A stretch of DNA of 64,000 nucleotides from Streptomyces sp. Root431 (GTDB taxonomy: Bacteria; Actinomycetota; Actinomycetes; Streptomycetales; Streptomycetaceae), in NCBI RefSeq assembly GCF_001426585.1, contig NZ_LMEI01000009.1, positions 861,628 to 925,627 of the forward strand, given 5' to 3'. The number at the start of each line of letters is the position of its first letter. The first letter of the stretch is position 1. The notes below the pieces were generated by a model. That model ran no database searches and had not been told where the DNA came from. It saw only the letters and a list, made by a program, of their open reading frames with translations. Shown one piece after another: positions 47,981-58,300 of this stretch. The translations under genes were made by a program, and so were the position numbers.

Positions 47981-48651
47981 CGCGTCGCCGCCTCCGACCG
48001 CTCGGCCGCCCGCTCCTCCGCGAGGCCCTCGCGGCGCAGGACGATCGCCTGGCGCACGTAGTCCAGACCGGTGACGACCGTCAGCACGACGGCCACCGCC
48101 ATCACCCAGAAGCGCAGGGTGGCCAGCGGGCCGGTGAGCACGAGGACGTACATGCCGACCGCCGTGCCCTGCGCGAGCGTCTTCATCTTGCCGCCGCGGC
48201 TCGCCGGGATGACCCCGTGCCGGATCACCCAGAACCGCATCAGCGTGATGCCCAGCTCGCGGGCCAGGATGACCCCGGTCACCCACCAGGGCAGGTCGCC
48301 GAGCAGGGAGAGGCTGATCAGTCCGGCGGCCATGATCGCCTTGTCGGCGATCGGGTCGGCGATCTTCCCGAAGTCGGTGACCAGGTTGTACGTACGGGCC
48401 AGGTGCCCGTCGAAGACGTCCGTGATCATGGCCACCGCGAACGCCGCCCACGCCCAGGCGCGCATGGCGGGGTCGTGCCCGCCGTCCTGGAACAGCAGGA
48501 TCACGAAGCCCGGCACGAGCACGAGCCGGATCATGGTGAGGATGTTGGCGATGTTCCACAGGCTGGCCTGATTGACGGCCGCAGCGCCCAGCTTGCCGCG
48601 GGGCGCCGGCCTACCGGTCCCGCCCGTCGCGGATGCCGGGACTCCGGTCAT
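47977..48651 (-). CDS. pgsA: CDP-diacylglycerol-glycerol-3-phosphate phosphatidyltransferase PgsA
   Basis: A 224-residue membrane enzyme making phosphatidylglycerophosphate. ATG 48651-48649 overlaps the rimO stop (ATGA); a start 8 residues upstream is possible. The CDP-alcohol signature D-G-x2-A-R-x8-G-x3-D-x3-D reads DVFDGHLARTYNLVTDFG then KIADPIADK. About five helices. The C-terminus is Glu/Arg-rich. It is tightly coupled between rimO and cinA. Confidence 0.95.
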   Translation of the reverse strand: MTGVPASATGGTGRPAPRGKLGAAAVNQASLWNIANILTMIRLVLVPGFVILLFQDGGHDPAMRAWAWAAFAVAMITDVFDGHLARTYNLVTDFGKIADPIADKAIMAAGLISLSLLGDLPWWVTGVILARELGITLMRFWVIRHGVIPASRGGKMKTLAQGTAVGMYVLVLTGPLATLRFWVMAVAVVLTVVTGLDYVRQAIVLRREGLAEERAAERSEAATR

Positions 48652-50138
48652 CTGGCTGCCTCCTCGAAAAGACACTCGGCCACCAGGTCGACGCCCTCCG
48701 TGCCGACGACCTTCGCCCTGACCATACGGCCCGGAGCCAGGTCGGGGCTCGTACCGTCGGCCGTGGTGAGGACCACCTGGCCGTCGGTCTCGGGCGCCTG
48801 GTGGGCGGCGCGGCCGATCCAGCCGTCCTCCTCGTCGACGGACTCGACGAGTACTTCCAGGGTCTCTCCGATCCGCTCCTCCGCGCGCTGCGCGGTGAGC
48901 TCCTCGGCGAGCCGGGAGAGGTGGGCGAGCCGCTCGTCGACGACGTCCTGGTCGAGCTTGTGCTCGTACGTGGCGGCCTCGGTGCCGTCCTCGTCGGAGT
49001 AGCCGAAGACGCCGACGGCGTCGAGCCGCGCGTGGGTGACGAAGCGTTCCAGCTCGGCGAAGTCCGCCTCGGTCTCGCCGGGGAAGCCGACGATGAAGTT
49101 GGAGCGGGCACCGGCCGTCGGGGCCTTGGACCGGATGGTCTCCAGGAGCTCCAGGAAGCGGTCGGTGTCGCCGAAGCGGCGCATGGCCCGCAGCACGTCC
49201 GGGGCGCTGTGCTGGAAGGACAGGTCGAAGTAGGGCGCGACCTTCTCGGTCGAGGTGAGGACGTCGATGAGGCCGGGGCGCATCTCGGCGGGCTGGAGGT
49301 AGCTGACCCGGACGCGCTCGATGCCGTCGACGGCGGCGAGCTCGGGCAGCAGGCTCTCCAGGAGCCGGATGTCGCCGAGGTCCTTGCCGTACGAGGTGTT
49401 GTTCTCGGAGACCAGCATGACCTCCTTCACGCCCTGCTCGGCGAGCCAGCGCGTCTCGTTCAGCACGTCCGAGGGACGGCGCGAGACGAAGGAGCCCCGG
49501 AAGGACGGGATGGCGCAGAAGGAGCAGCGGCGGTCGCAGCCGGAGGCCAGCTTCACCGAGGCGACGGGGCTGGTGTCCAGGCGGCGGCGGAGCGGCGCGC
49601 GCGGCCCGGAGGCGGGCGCGAGTCCCTCGGGCAGGTCGGCCGGCACGGCCTCGGGGGCCTCGACGGTGCCGTGCCCCGGGAGGGCCACGGCCGCGGCGGC
49701 CTCCTGGCGCTCCACGGGCGACAGCGGCAGCAGCTTGCGCCGGTCACGCGGGGTGTGGGCCTCGACGCTGCCACCGTTGAGGATGGTCTGGAGGCGGTTG
49801 GAGATGTCGGCGTAGTCGTCGAAGCCCAGGACGCCGTCGGCCTCCGGGAGGGCCTCGGCGAGCTCCTTGCCGTACCGCTCGGCCATGCAGCCGACCGCGA
49901 CGACGGCCTGGGTCTTGCCGTGATCCTTCAGATCATTGGCTTCGAGGAGGGCGTCGACGGAGTCCTTCTTGGCGGCTTCGACGAATCCGCAGGTGTTGAC
50001 GACGGCGACGTCCGCTTCTTCGGCGTTCTCGACGAGCTCCCAGCCGTCCGCTGCCAAGCGGCCTGCGAGCTCCTCCGAGTCCACCTCGTTACGGGCGCAG
50101 CCAAGAGTGACAAGGGCGACGGTACGGCGTTCGGGCAT
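48648..50138 (-). CDS. rimO: Ribosomal protein S12 methylthiotransferase RimO
   Basis: A 496-residue radical-SAM methylthiotransferase that modifies Asp88 of ribosomal protein S12. The N-terminal UPF0004 domain (VALVTLGCARNEVDSEELAG, with the Cys triad TLGC, NTCGF, VGCMAERYG) carries the auxiliary cluster. The radical SAM motif is CDRRCSFCAIPSFRG. The C-terminal TRAM domain is present (ETLEVLVESVDEEDG). The Ala/Pro/Glu-rich insert (residues about 140-195) between domains is longer than in E. coli. First of the coupled rimO-pgsA-cinA set. Confidence 0.96.
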   Translation of the reverse strand: MPERRTVALVTLGCARNEVDSEELAGRLAADGWELVENAEEADVAVVNTCGFVEAAKKDSVDALLEANDLKDHGKTQAVVAVGCMAERYGKELAEALPEADGVLGFDDYADISNRLQTILNGGSVEAHTPRDRRKLLPLSPVERQEAAAAVALPGHGTVEAPEAVPADLPEGLAPASGPRAPLRRRLDTSPVASVKLASGCDRRCSFCAIPSFRGSFVSRRPSDVLNETRWLAEQGVKEVMLVSENNTSYGKDLGDIRLLESLLPELAAVDGIERVRVSYLQPAEMRPGLIDVLTSTEKVAPYFDLSFQHSAPDVLRAMRRFGDTDRFLELLETIRSKAPTAGARSNFIVGFPGETEADFAELERFVTHARLDAVGVFGYSDEDGTEAATYEHKLDQDVVDERLAHLSRLAEELTAQRAEERIGETLEVLVESVDEEDGWIGRAAHQAPETDGQVVLTTADGTSPDLAPGRMVRAKVVGTEGVDLVAECLFEEAAR

Positions 50139-50234
50139 GGGCTCAAGACTACTTCGTCCCGGCCGTTCCCCCGTCGCGCAGGGTTCACCTGCGCGACAGA
50201 GGTCACATCACGGGGCGAGAAGGGGCCGGGCGGG

Positions 50235-51062
50235 TCATCCGGCCTCGGGGTCGCCCTTGGTGTAGCTGAGCCGCTCGACCTGACCGGATTCGAACTTCTC
50301 TTCGACCTTCTTGCCGTTCACGTAGAGCTCGATGGCGCCGGCGTTGCCGAGGACCAGGTCGACGCGCTCGTCGTCCTGGAACGTCTTCGACTCGCCCTCC
50401 AGGAGGAGGCCGTCGAAGAGCAGGTTCCCGTCCTCGGCCTTGGCCGAGATCCAGCTCTTGCCGTCGACGGCGGTGAGCTTGACCGTGACCTTGTCCTGCG
50501 GGACCGCGGCGATCGCGCTCTCGCTGGGCTTCGGGGGCGCGGGCTTGACCGGCTTCGGCTTGGCGGCGGACGTCGCCTTCTCCGGCGCCGGGGCCGGACC
50601 GCCGTCGGCGGTCGTGGCGCCCTTGGGGGCCTCGTTCCCGTCGAACATCGTGAAGCCGACGAAGCCCACGACGGCGACGATCGCCGCGACCATCGCGGCG
50701 GTCCAGTTGGGCCGCCGCGGCTCGGGGCGGATACGTTCCGCCTCGAAGAGCGGGGCGGCGGGGGTGGGCGCGGGACGGCCGCCGTGATCGGCGTCGTACT
50801 GCTCGATCAGATCGGCCGGATCGATGCCGACGGCGCGCGCGAGGGTGCGGATGTGCCCGCGGGCGTAGACGTCTCCACCGCAGCGCGAGAAGTCGTCCTC
50901 CTCGATCGCTTGCACGATCGGGATCCGGACACGGGTGGAGGCACTGACCTCTTCGACGGTGAGACCGGCGGCGATACGGGCCTGCTGGAGAGCGCGACCG
51001 ATCGAGTCCCGGTCGTCTGCCGGGAACGTCCGGTCGTCTTCGGGGGAGTTGCCGATGGACAC
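50235..51062 (-). CDS. RodZ-like helix-turn-helix membrane protein
   Basis: A 275-residue bitopic protein. GTG 51062-51060 with SD AAAGG. The cytoplasmic HTH_25 domain is ALQQARIAAGLTVEEVSASTRVRIPIVQAIEEDDF then CGGDVYARGHIRTLARAVGID. One membrane helix at about residues 120-141 (WTAAMVAAIVAVVGFVGFTMF), a Pro/Lys linker, and an extracellular DUF4115 beta-domain (KVTVKLTAVDGKSWISAK). RodZ links MreB to cell-wall synthesis in rods; in Streptomyces the role is less clear. It is transcribed after ftsK across a 317-bp gap. Confidence 0.85.
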   Translation of the reverse strand: MSIGNSPEDDRTFPADDRDSIGRALQQARIAAGLTVEEVSASTRVRIPIVQAIEEDDFSRCGGDVYARGHIRTLARAVGIDPADLIEQYDADHGGRPAPTPAAPLFEAERIRPEPRRPNWTAAMVAAIVAVVGFVGFTMFDGNEAPKGATTADGGPAPAPEKATSAAKPKPVKPAPPKPSESAIAAVPQDKVTVKLTAVDGKSWISAKAEDGNLLFDGLLLEGESKTFQDDERVDLVLGNAGAIELYVNGKKVEEKFESGQVERLSYTKGDPEAG

Positions 51063-51379
51063 GAGAGCGCCTTTCGAGCGTGTAGCCACCTGCTGGACGT
51101 TCAGTCTATGGGTGGTACGAAAGGGTGGGGCAACCGGGCGGGTGCTGTTTGTACGCCATGAGGCTGGGACATCCATCTGTCCCACCGTCCAACTTGACGT
51201 ACGGCCAGGGGAAACGGTTGCCCCCGTTCCCTTACGAGTGAGTCTCGGCCCGGTCTCGATCGGGTACGCCGACGTCGACCCCGTACACCGACACCGCTCG
51301 CATACGCCGACCGGCACCGCTCGGACACGCCGACCGACGCCAACCGGGTACGCCGATCGCGTACCCGGTACTCCCTCCC
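51063..51379. other. 317-bp gap between ftsK and the rodZ-like gene
   Basis: No gene is seen. It contains a 7-6-7 inverted repeat TGGGACA-TCCATC-TGTCCCA (51165-51184), a candidate operator or hairpin for the rodZ-like promoter, and a repeat array near the ftsK end (51263-51366). No clear terminator hairpin follows ftsK. Confidence 0.6.
51263..51366. repeat. Imperfect ~21-bp repeat after ftsK
   Basis: About five imperfect copies built on TACGCCGACC-x-GCACCGCTCG, most clearly at 51264, 51283, 51302, 51324 and 51348. The array begins 13 bp beyond the ftsK stop. Confidence 0.65.
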
Positions 51380-54205
51380 CTACGCCCCCGACTCCCCCGA
51401 CTCTCCCCGGATCACGGCGAGCACCCCGTCCAGCTCGTCGGGCTTCACCAGGACGTCCCGCGCCTTGGAGCCCTCGCTCGGTCCGACGATGTTCCGCGAC
51501 TCCATCAGGTCCATCAGCCGGCCGGCCTTCGCGAAGCCGACGCGCAGCTTGCGCTGGAGCATCGACGTCGAGCCGAACTGCGTCGAGACGACCAGCTCGG
51601 CGGCCTGGCACAGCAGGTCGAGGTCGTCGCCGATGTCCTCGTCGATCTCCTTCTTCTGCCGGGTGCCGACGGTGACGTCCTCCCGGAAGACGGGCGTCAT
51701 CTGGTCCTTGCAGTGCTGCACGACGGCCGCGACCTCGTGCTCGGTGACGAAGGCGCCCTGCATGCGGGTCGGCTTGTTCGCACCCATCGGCAGGAACAGA
51801 CCGTCACCCTTTCCGATGAGCTTCTCGGCACCGGGCTGGTCCAGGATGACCCGGCTGTCGGCGAGCGACGAGGTGGCGAAGGCGAGCCGCGAGGGCACGT
51901 TCGCCTTGATGAGACCGGTGACGACGTCCACGGACGGCCGCTGCGTGGCGAGGACGAGATGGATGCCCGCGGCACGCGCCAACTGGGTGATGCGGACGAT
52001 CGAGTCCTCGACGTCCCTCGGCGCGACCATCATCAGGTCGGCGAGCTCGTCGACGATGACCAGGAGGTACGGATACGGGTTGAGCTCCCGCTGGCTGCCC
52101 TCGGGCAGCTTGATCTTCCCGTCCCGGATGGCCTGGTTGAAGTCGTCGATGTGCCGGAAGCCGAAGGCGGCCAGGTCGTCGTAGCGGAGGTCCATCTCCT
52201 TCACCACCCACTGGAGGGCCTCGGCGGCCCGCTTGGGGTTGGTGATGATCGGCGTGATCAGGTGCGGGATGCCCTCGTAGGCGGTGAGCTCGACCCGCTT
52301 GGGGTCGACGAGCACCATCCGGACGTCCTCGGGGGTCGCTCTTATCATCACCGAGGTGATGAGGCAGTTGATGCAGGACGACTTGCCGGAGCCGGTGGCA
52401 CCGGCGACCAGGATGTGCGGCATCTTCGCCAGGTTGGCCATCACGTAGCCGCCCTCGACGTCCTTGCCGAGCGCCACCAGCATCGGATGGTCGTCGCCCG
52501 CCGCGTCCGCGAGCCGCAGCACGTCCCCGAGGTTGACCATCTCGCGGTCGCTGTTCGGGATCTCGATGCCGACGGCGGACTTGCCGGGGATCGGCGAGAT
52601 GATCCGGACGTCCGGCGAGGCCACCGCGTAGGCGATGTTCTTGGTCAGGGCCGTGATCTTCTCGACCTTCACGGCGGGGCCGAGCTCGACCTCGTACCGC
52701 GTGACCGTCGGACCGCGCGTGAAGCCGGTGACGGCCGCGTCGACCTTGAACTCCGTGAAGACGTTGGAGAGCGACTCCACGACGAGGTCGTTCGCGGCGC
52801 TGCGCGTCTTGCCCGGCCCGCCGCGCTCCAGCAGGTCCATGGACGGCAGCGAGTACGTGATGTCGCCGGAGAGCTGGAGCTGTTCGGCCCGCGGCGGCAG
52901 ATCGGTCGGCTCGGGCGCCGGCTTCGTCAGGTCGGGTACGCCCCCGGTCCGCTGTTCGCCACCGCGCGCCGGCGGTACGGGCGCGGCCGGGGCCACGGGC
53001 CCGGAGGTCTCCGCGGCGGCGGCCAGGGCGGCCTCGCGCTCGGCGGTGACGTCCCTGGTCAGATCGGCCACGATCGGCGAGGGCGGCATGCCGTTGAGCA
53101 CGGCGCCGTCGAGGGCGGCGGCCGCGGCCGCGGCGACGTCCACCGGGTCCAGGCCGTGATCGAAGGGGTCGGGCGCGGAGCTGCGCGGGGCGCGCCCGGC
53201 GCGCCGCTCGAGCAGCTCGGCCTCGGCCCGGTCCACGTCGTACGGCTCCGCGGGTCCGGTCGACCGGCGCCTGGCCGGGCGGGCGGTCCGCGGCGCGGCC
53301 TCGCGCCACTCCTCGTCGTACTGCTCGTATGCCTCGTGCCCCTCGGCCTCCGCCGGGTCGTCGGCGGGCTCGACGATGCCGAGCCGGGCGCCGAGGGCGC
53401 GCAGGCGCTGCGGGATGGCGTTGACGGGGGTGGCGGTGACGACGAGCAGGCCGAAGATCGTGAGCAGCACCAGCATCGGTACGGCGAGGACCTCGCCCAT
53501 CATGAAGACGAGGGGCTGGGACGCGGCCCAGCCGATGAGGCCGCCCGCGTCCTGCATGGCCTCGGTGCCGTCGCCGCGGCCCGGTGAGCCGCAGGCGATG
53601 TGGACCTGGCCGAGGACGCCGATGACGAGGGCGGAGAGCCCGATCACGATCCGCCCGTTGGCCTCGGGCTTCTCGGGATAGAGGATCAGCCGGACGCCGA
53701 TCGCGCCGAGGAGCAGCGGCACCAGCAGGTCGAGCCGGCCGAACGATCCGGTCACCAGCATCTCGACGAGGTCGCCGACCGGACCCCGCAGGTTCGACCA
53801 GGTGCCCGCGGCGACGATCAGCGCGACACCGAGCAGCAGCAGCGCGAGCCCGTCCTTGCGATGGGCGGGGTCAAGGCCCTTGGCGCCACGCCCTATCCCC
53901 CGGAACATCGCGCCCACCGCGTGGGCGAGGCCCAGCCAGACTCCGCGGGCGAGCCGGTAGACGCCCCCGGTGGGGGACGGTGCCGGCCGGGGCGGGGCCT
54001 TCTTCGCGGCGGTCTTCCGCGCGGGCGCGCGCTTGGCGGGCGCGGCCTTCTTGGCCGTCGCCTTCTTCGCGGCGGGTTTGGCGGGCGGCTTGGCCGCCGA
54101 CTTCGCGGGCGCCGCCTTCTTGGCGGCGGCCGTCGTCCGGCCGGCGCGCGGCTTTGCGGCGCCCGCCGTGCCCTGAGAACCCTTGCCGGACGTACGTGAA
54201 GCCAT
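51380..54205 (-). CDS. ftsK: DNA translocase FtsK
   Basis: A 941-residue FtsK/SpoIIIE protein that clears chromosomes from septa and activates dimer resolution. The first 70 residues are a Lys/Ala-rich tail (AAKKAAPAKSAAKPPAKPAA). Four helices follow in about residues 110-260, then an acidic/Pro linker (270-440). The motor has the Walker A VAGATGSGKSS (near residue 600), VDPKRVEL, Walker B LLVIVDELADLMM and ATQRPSVDVVTG. The gamma domain (VVSTQFGSTSMLQRKLRVGFAKAGRLMDLME) reads KOPS-type sequences. ATG 54205-54203. In Streptomyces it acts at sporulation septa. Leftward, first of its transcription unit. Confidence 0.97.
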   Translation of the reverse strand: MASRTSGKGSQGTAGAAKPRAGRTTAAAKKAAPAKSAAKPPAKPAAKKATAKKAAPAKRAPARKTAAKKAPPRPAPSPTGGVYRLARGVWLGLAHAVGAMFRGIGRGAKGLDPAHRKDGLALLLLGVALIVAAGTWSNLRGPVGDLVEMLVTGSFGRLDLLVPLLLGAIGVRLILYPEKPEANGRIVIGLSALVIGVLGQVHIACGSPGRGDGTEAMQDAGGLIGWAASQPLVFMMGEVLAVPMLVLLTIFGLLVVTATPVNAIPQRLRALGARLGIVEPADDPAEAEGHEAYEQYDEEWREAAPRTARPARRRSTGPAEPYDVDRAEAELLERRAGRAPRSSAPDPFDHGLDPVDVAAAAAAALDGAVLNGMPPSPIVADLTRDVTAEREAALAAAAETSGPVAPAAPVPPARGGEQRTGGVPDLTKPAPEPTDLPPRAEQLQLSGDITYSLPSMDLLERGGPGKTRSAANDLVVESLSNVFTEFKVDAAVTGFTRGPTVTRYEVELGPAVKVEKITALTKNIAYAVASPDVRIISPIPGKSAVGIEIPNSDREMVNLGDVLRLADAAGDDHPMLVALGKDVEGGYVMANLAKMPHILVAGATGSGKSSCINCLITSVMIRATPEDVRMVLVDPKRVELTAYEGIPHLITPIITNPKRAAEALQWVVKEMDLRYDDLAAFGFRHIDDFNQAIRDGKIKLPEGSQRELNPYPYLLVIVDELADLMMVAPRDVEDSIVRITQLARAAGIHLVLATQRPSVDVVTGLIKANVPSRLAFATSSLADSRVILDQPGAEKLIGKGDGLFLPMGANKPTRMQGAFVTEHEVAAVVQHCKDQMTPVFREDVTVGTRQKKEIDEDIGDDLDLLCQAAELVVSTQFGSTSMLQRKLRVGFAKAGRLMDLMESRNIVGPSEGSKARDVLVKPDELDGVLAVIRGESGESGA

Positions 54206-54351
54206 GATGCTGAGGTTACCGGTGAGGGGACGGGCTGTCCGCTCTCACCCGCCGGTAAGCGGACGGGTGTCCGACTCACTCGATCGTGTCACCCGGGCCG
54301 GGGCGCGGAGCTGACGCCGGGTCACGGCGCGCCACCCCGAGTGACGGTACG

Positions 54352-55026
54352 TCAGGTCTGGGCGGGCAGCGTCGGCGCTGCGCCCGTCCCCGGCTCCAGG
54401 GCGTCCAAGGCGCGCCGCAGCCCCGTGAGCTTGCGCTCCAGGTGAGCGGCGGTGGCGACGGCCGCCGCGTCGGCCGAGTCGTCGTCGAGCTGCTTCGACA
54501 GCGCCTCCGCCTGCTCCTCGACGGCCGCGAGGCGCGCGGACAGCTCGGCGAGCAGCCCCGCGGACTCCTTGCCGTGACCGCCTTCGCCGCCGCCCTCCAA
54601 CTGCAGCCGCAACAGGGCGGCCTGCTCGCGCAGCTTGCAGTTCTTCATGTAGAGCTCGACGAAGACCGAGACCTTGGCGCGCAGCACCCACGGGTCGAAG
54701 GGCTTCGAGATGTAGTCGACCGCCCCGGCCGCGTACCCCCGGAAGGTGTGGTGGGGGCCGTGATTGATGGCGGTGAGGAAGATGATCGGGATGTCCCGCG
54801 TCCGCTCGCGCCGCTTGATGTGCGCGGCCGTCTCGAAGCCGTCCATGCCCGGCATCTGCACGTCCAGCAGGATGACCGCGAAGTCGTCCGTCAGCAGCGC
54901 CTTGAGCGCTTCCTCCCCGGACGATGCCCGCACCAGCGTCTGATCGAGCGCGGAGAGAATGGCCTCCAGCGCCAGCAGATTCTCCGGCCGGTCATCGACC
55001 AGGAGGATCTTGGCCTTCTGCACCAT
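54352..55026 (-). CDS. osaB: Response regulator OsaB (receiver plus coiled coil)
   Basis: A 224-residue response regulator without a DNA-binding domain. ATG 55026-55024 has SD GGAGGA. The receiver is KILLVDDRPENLLALEAILS, phospho-acceptor Asp in VILLDVQMPGMDGFETAAHI, and the Lys in YISKPFDPWVLRAKV. From about residue 125 a long coiled coil follows (KNCKLREQAALLRLQLE, LLAELSARLAAVEEQAEALSKQL). In S. coelicolor OsaB is needed for osmoadaptation and aerial growth under osmotic stress; gene order with ftsK and osaA matches. It lies 294 bp downstream of osaA, so it may have its own promoter. Confidence 0.88.
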   Translation of the reverse strand: MVQKAKILLVDDRPENLLALEAILSALDQTLVRASSGEEALKALLTDDFAVILLDVQMPGMDGFETAAHIKRRERTRDIPIIFLTAINHGPHHTFRGYAAGAVDYISKPFDPWVLRAKVSVFVELYMKNCKLREQAALLRLQLEGGGEGGHGKESAGLLAELSARLAAVEEQAEALSKQLDDDSADAAAVATAAHLERKLTGLRRALDALEPGTGAAPTLPAQT

Positions 55027-55320
55027 GCCCCGTCCTCCTCGTCCCGGCAACGGCTCTCCCCGGCTCCCGTAACCGGGGGAAGCACCGGGCGCCGCCCCAG
55101 AAGACGACTCCCTAGCGCCGTCCGTCCTTGTGCCGGTCATCGTAGCCGCACCCCGCCCGTCGCCACACCCTGTCACCGCGATGTCACTGTGCACGTAGCA
55201 GAAACGCGGTGGGAGACCAGAAGGTTCCCCGTATCCCGCCCTCTCACACCCCGGTGGCGACAGTCCGTCAGCGGAGCCCGGGAGCCCGCGCGGCACACCG
55301 CGCGGACCCCCGGTCCGGAG

Positions 55321-58300
55321 TCACTCCCCCCGCATCCACTGCTCCATGACGGACAGCAGGTGGTCGGGGTCGACCGGCTTCGTCACGTAGTCCGACGCCC
55401 CCGACTCGATCGCCTTCTCCCGGTCGCCCTTCATGGCCTTCGCCGTCAGGGCGATGATCGGCAGCCCGGCGAACTGCGGCATCCGCCGGATCGCGGTCGT
55501 CGTCGCATACCCGTCCATCTCCGGCATCATGATGTCCATCAGCACGACCGTCACGTCGTCGTGCTGCTCCAGGACTTCGATGCCCTCGCGCCCGTTCTCC
55601 GCGTACAGCACCGCGAGCCCGTGCTGCTCCAGGACGCTCGTGAGCGCGAAGACGTTGCGGATGTCGTCGTCCACGATGAGCACCTTCTCGCCCGAGAAGC
55701 CGAAGGTACGCCGCGGCACGACCTCCGCCTCCGGCTCCACCCGGTCCGCGGCGCCCTGCTGACCGGCCTGCCCCGGCACCCCGGTCCGCGCCCCGGTCGC
55801 CTCCGCCGCGGCCTTCCTCCGGTGCCGGAACAGCGCCCCGGCCCCCGACCGCGCCTCGGTCCGTACGGGCGACGGCGGGAAGTGCGGGAACGCGTGCACG
55901 GCCCCCGACGCCCCCTCCTCGGCACCCTGCTGCGGATCCTCGGCGTCCTGCGCCCCCTGCCCGTACCCGTGCGACGGCAGCTCCGTCGGGCTCAGCGGCA
56001 GATAGAGCGTGAACGTCGAACCGCGGCCCGGCTCGCTCGCCGCGAAGATCTCGCCGCCGAGCAGCCGCGCGATCTCCCGGCTGATCGAAAGACCCAGACC
56101 CGTACCGCCGTACTTCCGGCTGGTCGTGCCGTCGGCCTGCTTGAACGCCTCGAAGATGACCCGCATCTTGCTCGCCGCGATCCCGATCCCGGTGTCCGTC
56201 ACCGAGAACGCGATCAGATCGGCCTCCGGATCGCGCAGCGAACCGGCCTCCAGGAGCTGCTCGCGGATCGACTGCGGCACGTCCGCGTTGGCCGGCCGGA
56301 TCACCAGCTCCACCGCGCCGGAGTCGGTGAACTTCACCGCGTTGGACAGCAGGTTGCGCAGCACCTGGAGCAGCCGCTGCTCGTCGGTGTGGAGCGTGGC
56401 CGGCAGCTCCGGCGAGACCCGCACCGAGAAGTCGAGCCCCTTCTCCGCCGTGAGCGGCCGGAAGGTGGCCTCCACGTAGTCGACGAGCTGGACCAGCGCG
56501 ATCCGGGTCGGCGACACGTCCATCTTGCCCGCCTCGACCTTGGACAGGTCGAGGATGTCGTTGATCAGCTGGAGCAGGTCCGAACCGGCGCCGTGGATGG
56601 TCTCCGCGAACTCGACCTGCTTCGGCGTCAGATTGGTCTCCGCGTTGTCCGCGAGCAACTTGGCCAGGATCAGCAGCGAGTTGAGCGGCGTACGCAGCTC
56701 GTGCGACATGTTCGCGAGGAACTCGGACTTGTACCGCATGGAGACGGCGAGCTGTTCGGCACGCTCCTCCAGGACCTGCCGCGCCTCCTCGATCTCGGTG
56801 TTCTTCACCTCGATGTCGCGGTTCTGCCGGGCGAGCAGCTCGGCCTTCTCCTCCAGCTCCAGGTTCGAGCCCTGGAGCTCCTTCTGCCGGTGCTCCAGCT
56901 CCGCCGAGCGCTCCTTGAGCTGCTCCGTGAGCTCCTGCGACTGCTGGAGCAGCACCTCGGTCTTGGTGTTGACGCTGATGGTGTTGACGGTCGTCGCGAT
57001 CAGCTCGGCGATCTGGTTGAGGAAGTCCCGCTGGATCTGCGCGAACGGCTGGAACGACGCGAGCTCGATCACCCCGAGGACCTTCCCCTCGAAGAGCACC
57101 GGCAGCACGATCACATGCGCCGGCGAGGCCTCCCCGAGCCCCGAGGAGATCTTCAGATAGCCCGGCGGCACGTTGACCTGGATGGTCCGCTTCTCCTCGG
57201 CGGCCGTCCCGATGAGCGTCTCCCCGGGCCGGAACGAGGTCGGCATGGAACCGGTGGAGTACCCGTAACTCCCGCGCATCCGCAGCTCGTACGCGCCGTC
57301 GCCCTCACCGACGAGTTCGGCGTCGCTGTGGGCGTGACCCGTCGGCATGGCCACGAAGAAGGCACCGTGCTGGGCCGAGACCACCGGCGTCAGCTCGCTC
57401 ATGATGAGCGAGGCCACGTCGTCGAGGTCCCGACGGCCCTGCATGAGGCCGGAGATGCGGGCCAGGTTGCTCTTGAGCCAGTCCTGCTCATCGTTGGCGA
57501 GGGTGGTGTCGCGCAGGTTGGCGATCATCGTGTTGATGTTGTCCTGGAGCGCCTGGATCTCACCGGCCGCGTCCACACCGTCGATCTTGACGTTGAGGTC
57601 GCCGCGGGTCACCGCGGTGGCGACGGCCGCGATGGCCCGCACCTGCCGGGTCAGGTTCCCGGCCATCTCGTTCACGGACTCCGTGAGGTCGCTCCAGGTG
57701 CCCTCCACGTCCCGGACCCGGGCCTGGCCGCCGAGCTGCCCGTCGGTGCCCACCTCGCGGGCCACACGCGTGACCTCCTCGGCGAAGTTCGACAGCTGGT
57801 CGACCATCGTGTTGATGGTGTTCTTCAGCTCCTGGATCTCACCGCGCGCGTCGATGTCGATCTTCTTGGTGAGGTCGCCCTTGGCGATGGCGGTGGTGAC
57901 GGCGGCGATCTGGCGCACCTGACCGGTCAGGTTGTCGGCCATCGAGTTCACCGACTCGGTCAGGTCCTTCCAGGTGCCGGAGACACCCGGCACCCGCGCC
58001 TGACCGCCCAGTTCGCCCTCCGTACCCACCTCACGGGCCACACGCGTGACCTCGTCCGCGAAGGACGAAAGGGTCGTCACCATCGTGTTGACGGTCTCGG
58101 CGAGCTCGGCGACCTCGCCCCGCGCCTCGACCGTCACCTTCTTCGTCAGGTCGCCGTTGGCGACGGCCGCCGAGACCCGGGAGATGTTCCGCACCTGACT
58201 CGTCAGGTTGTTGGCCATCAGGTTGACGTTGTCGCTGAGGTCCTTCCACGTACCGGTGACCCCACGCACCCGCGCCTGGCCGCCCAGAATGCCCTCCGTA

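Noticed and set aside
55027..55320. A sigma-B promoter before osaB
   Set aside because: I searched by eye for GTTT-N14-16-GGGTA in the leftward direction and found no acceptable pair.
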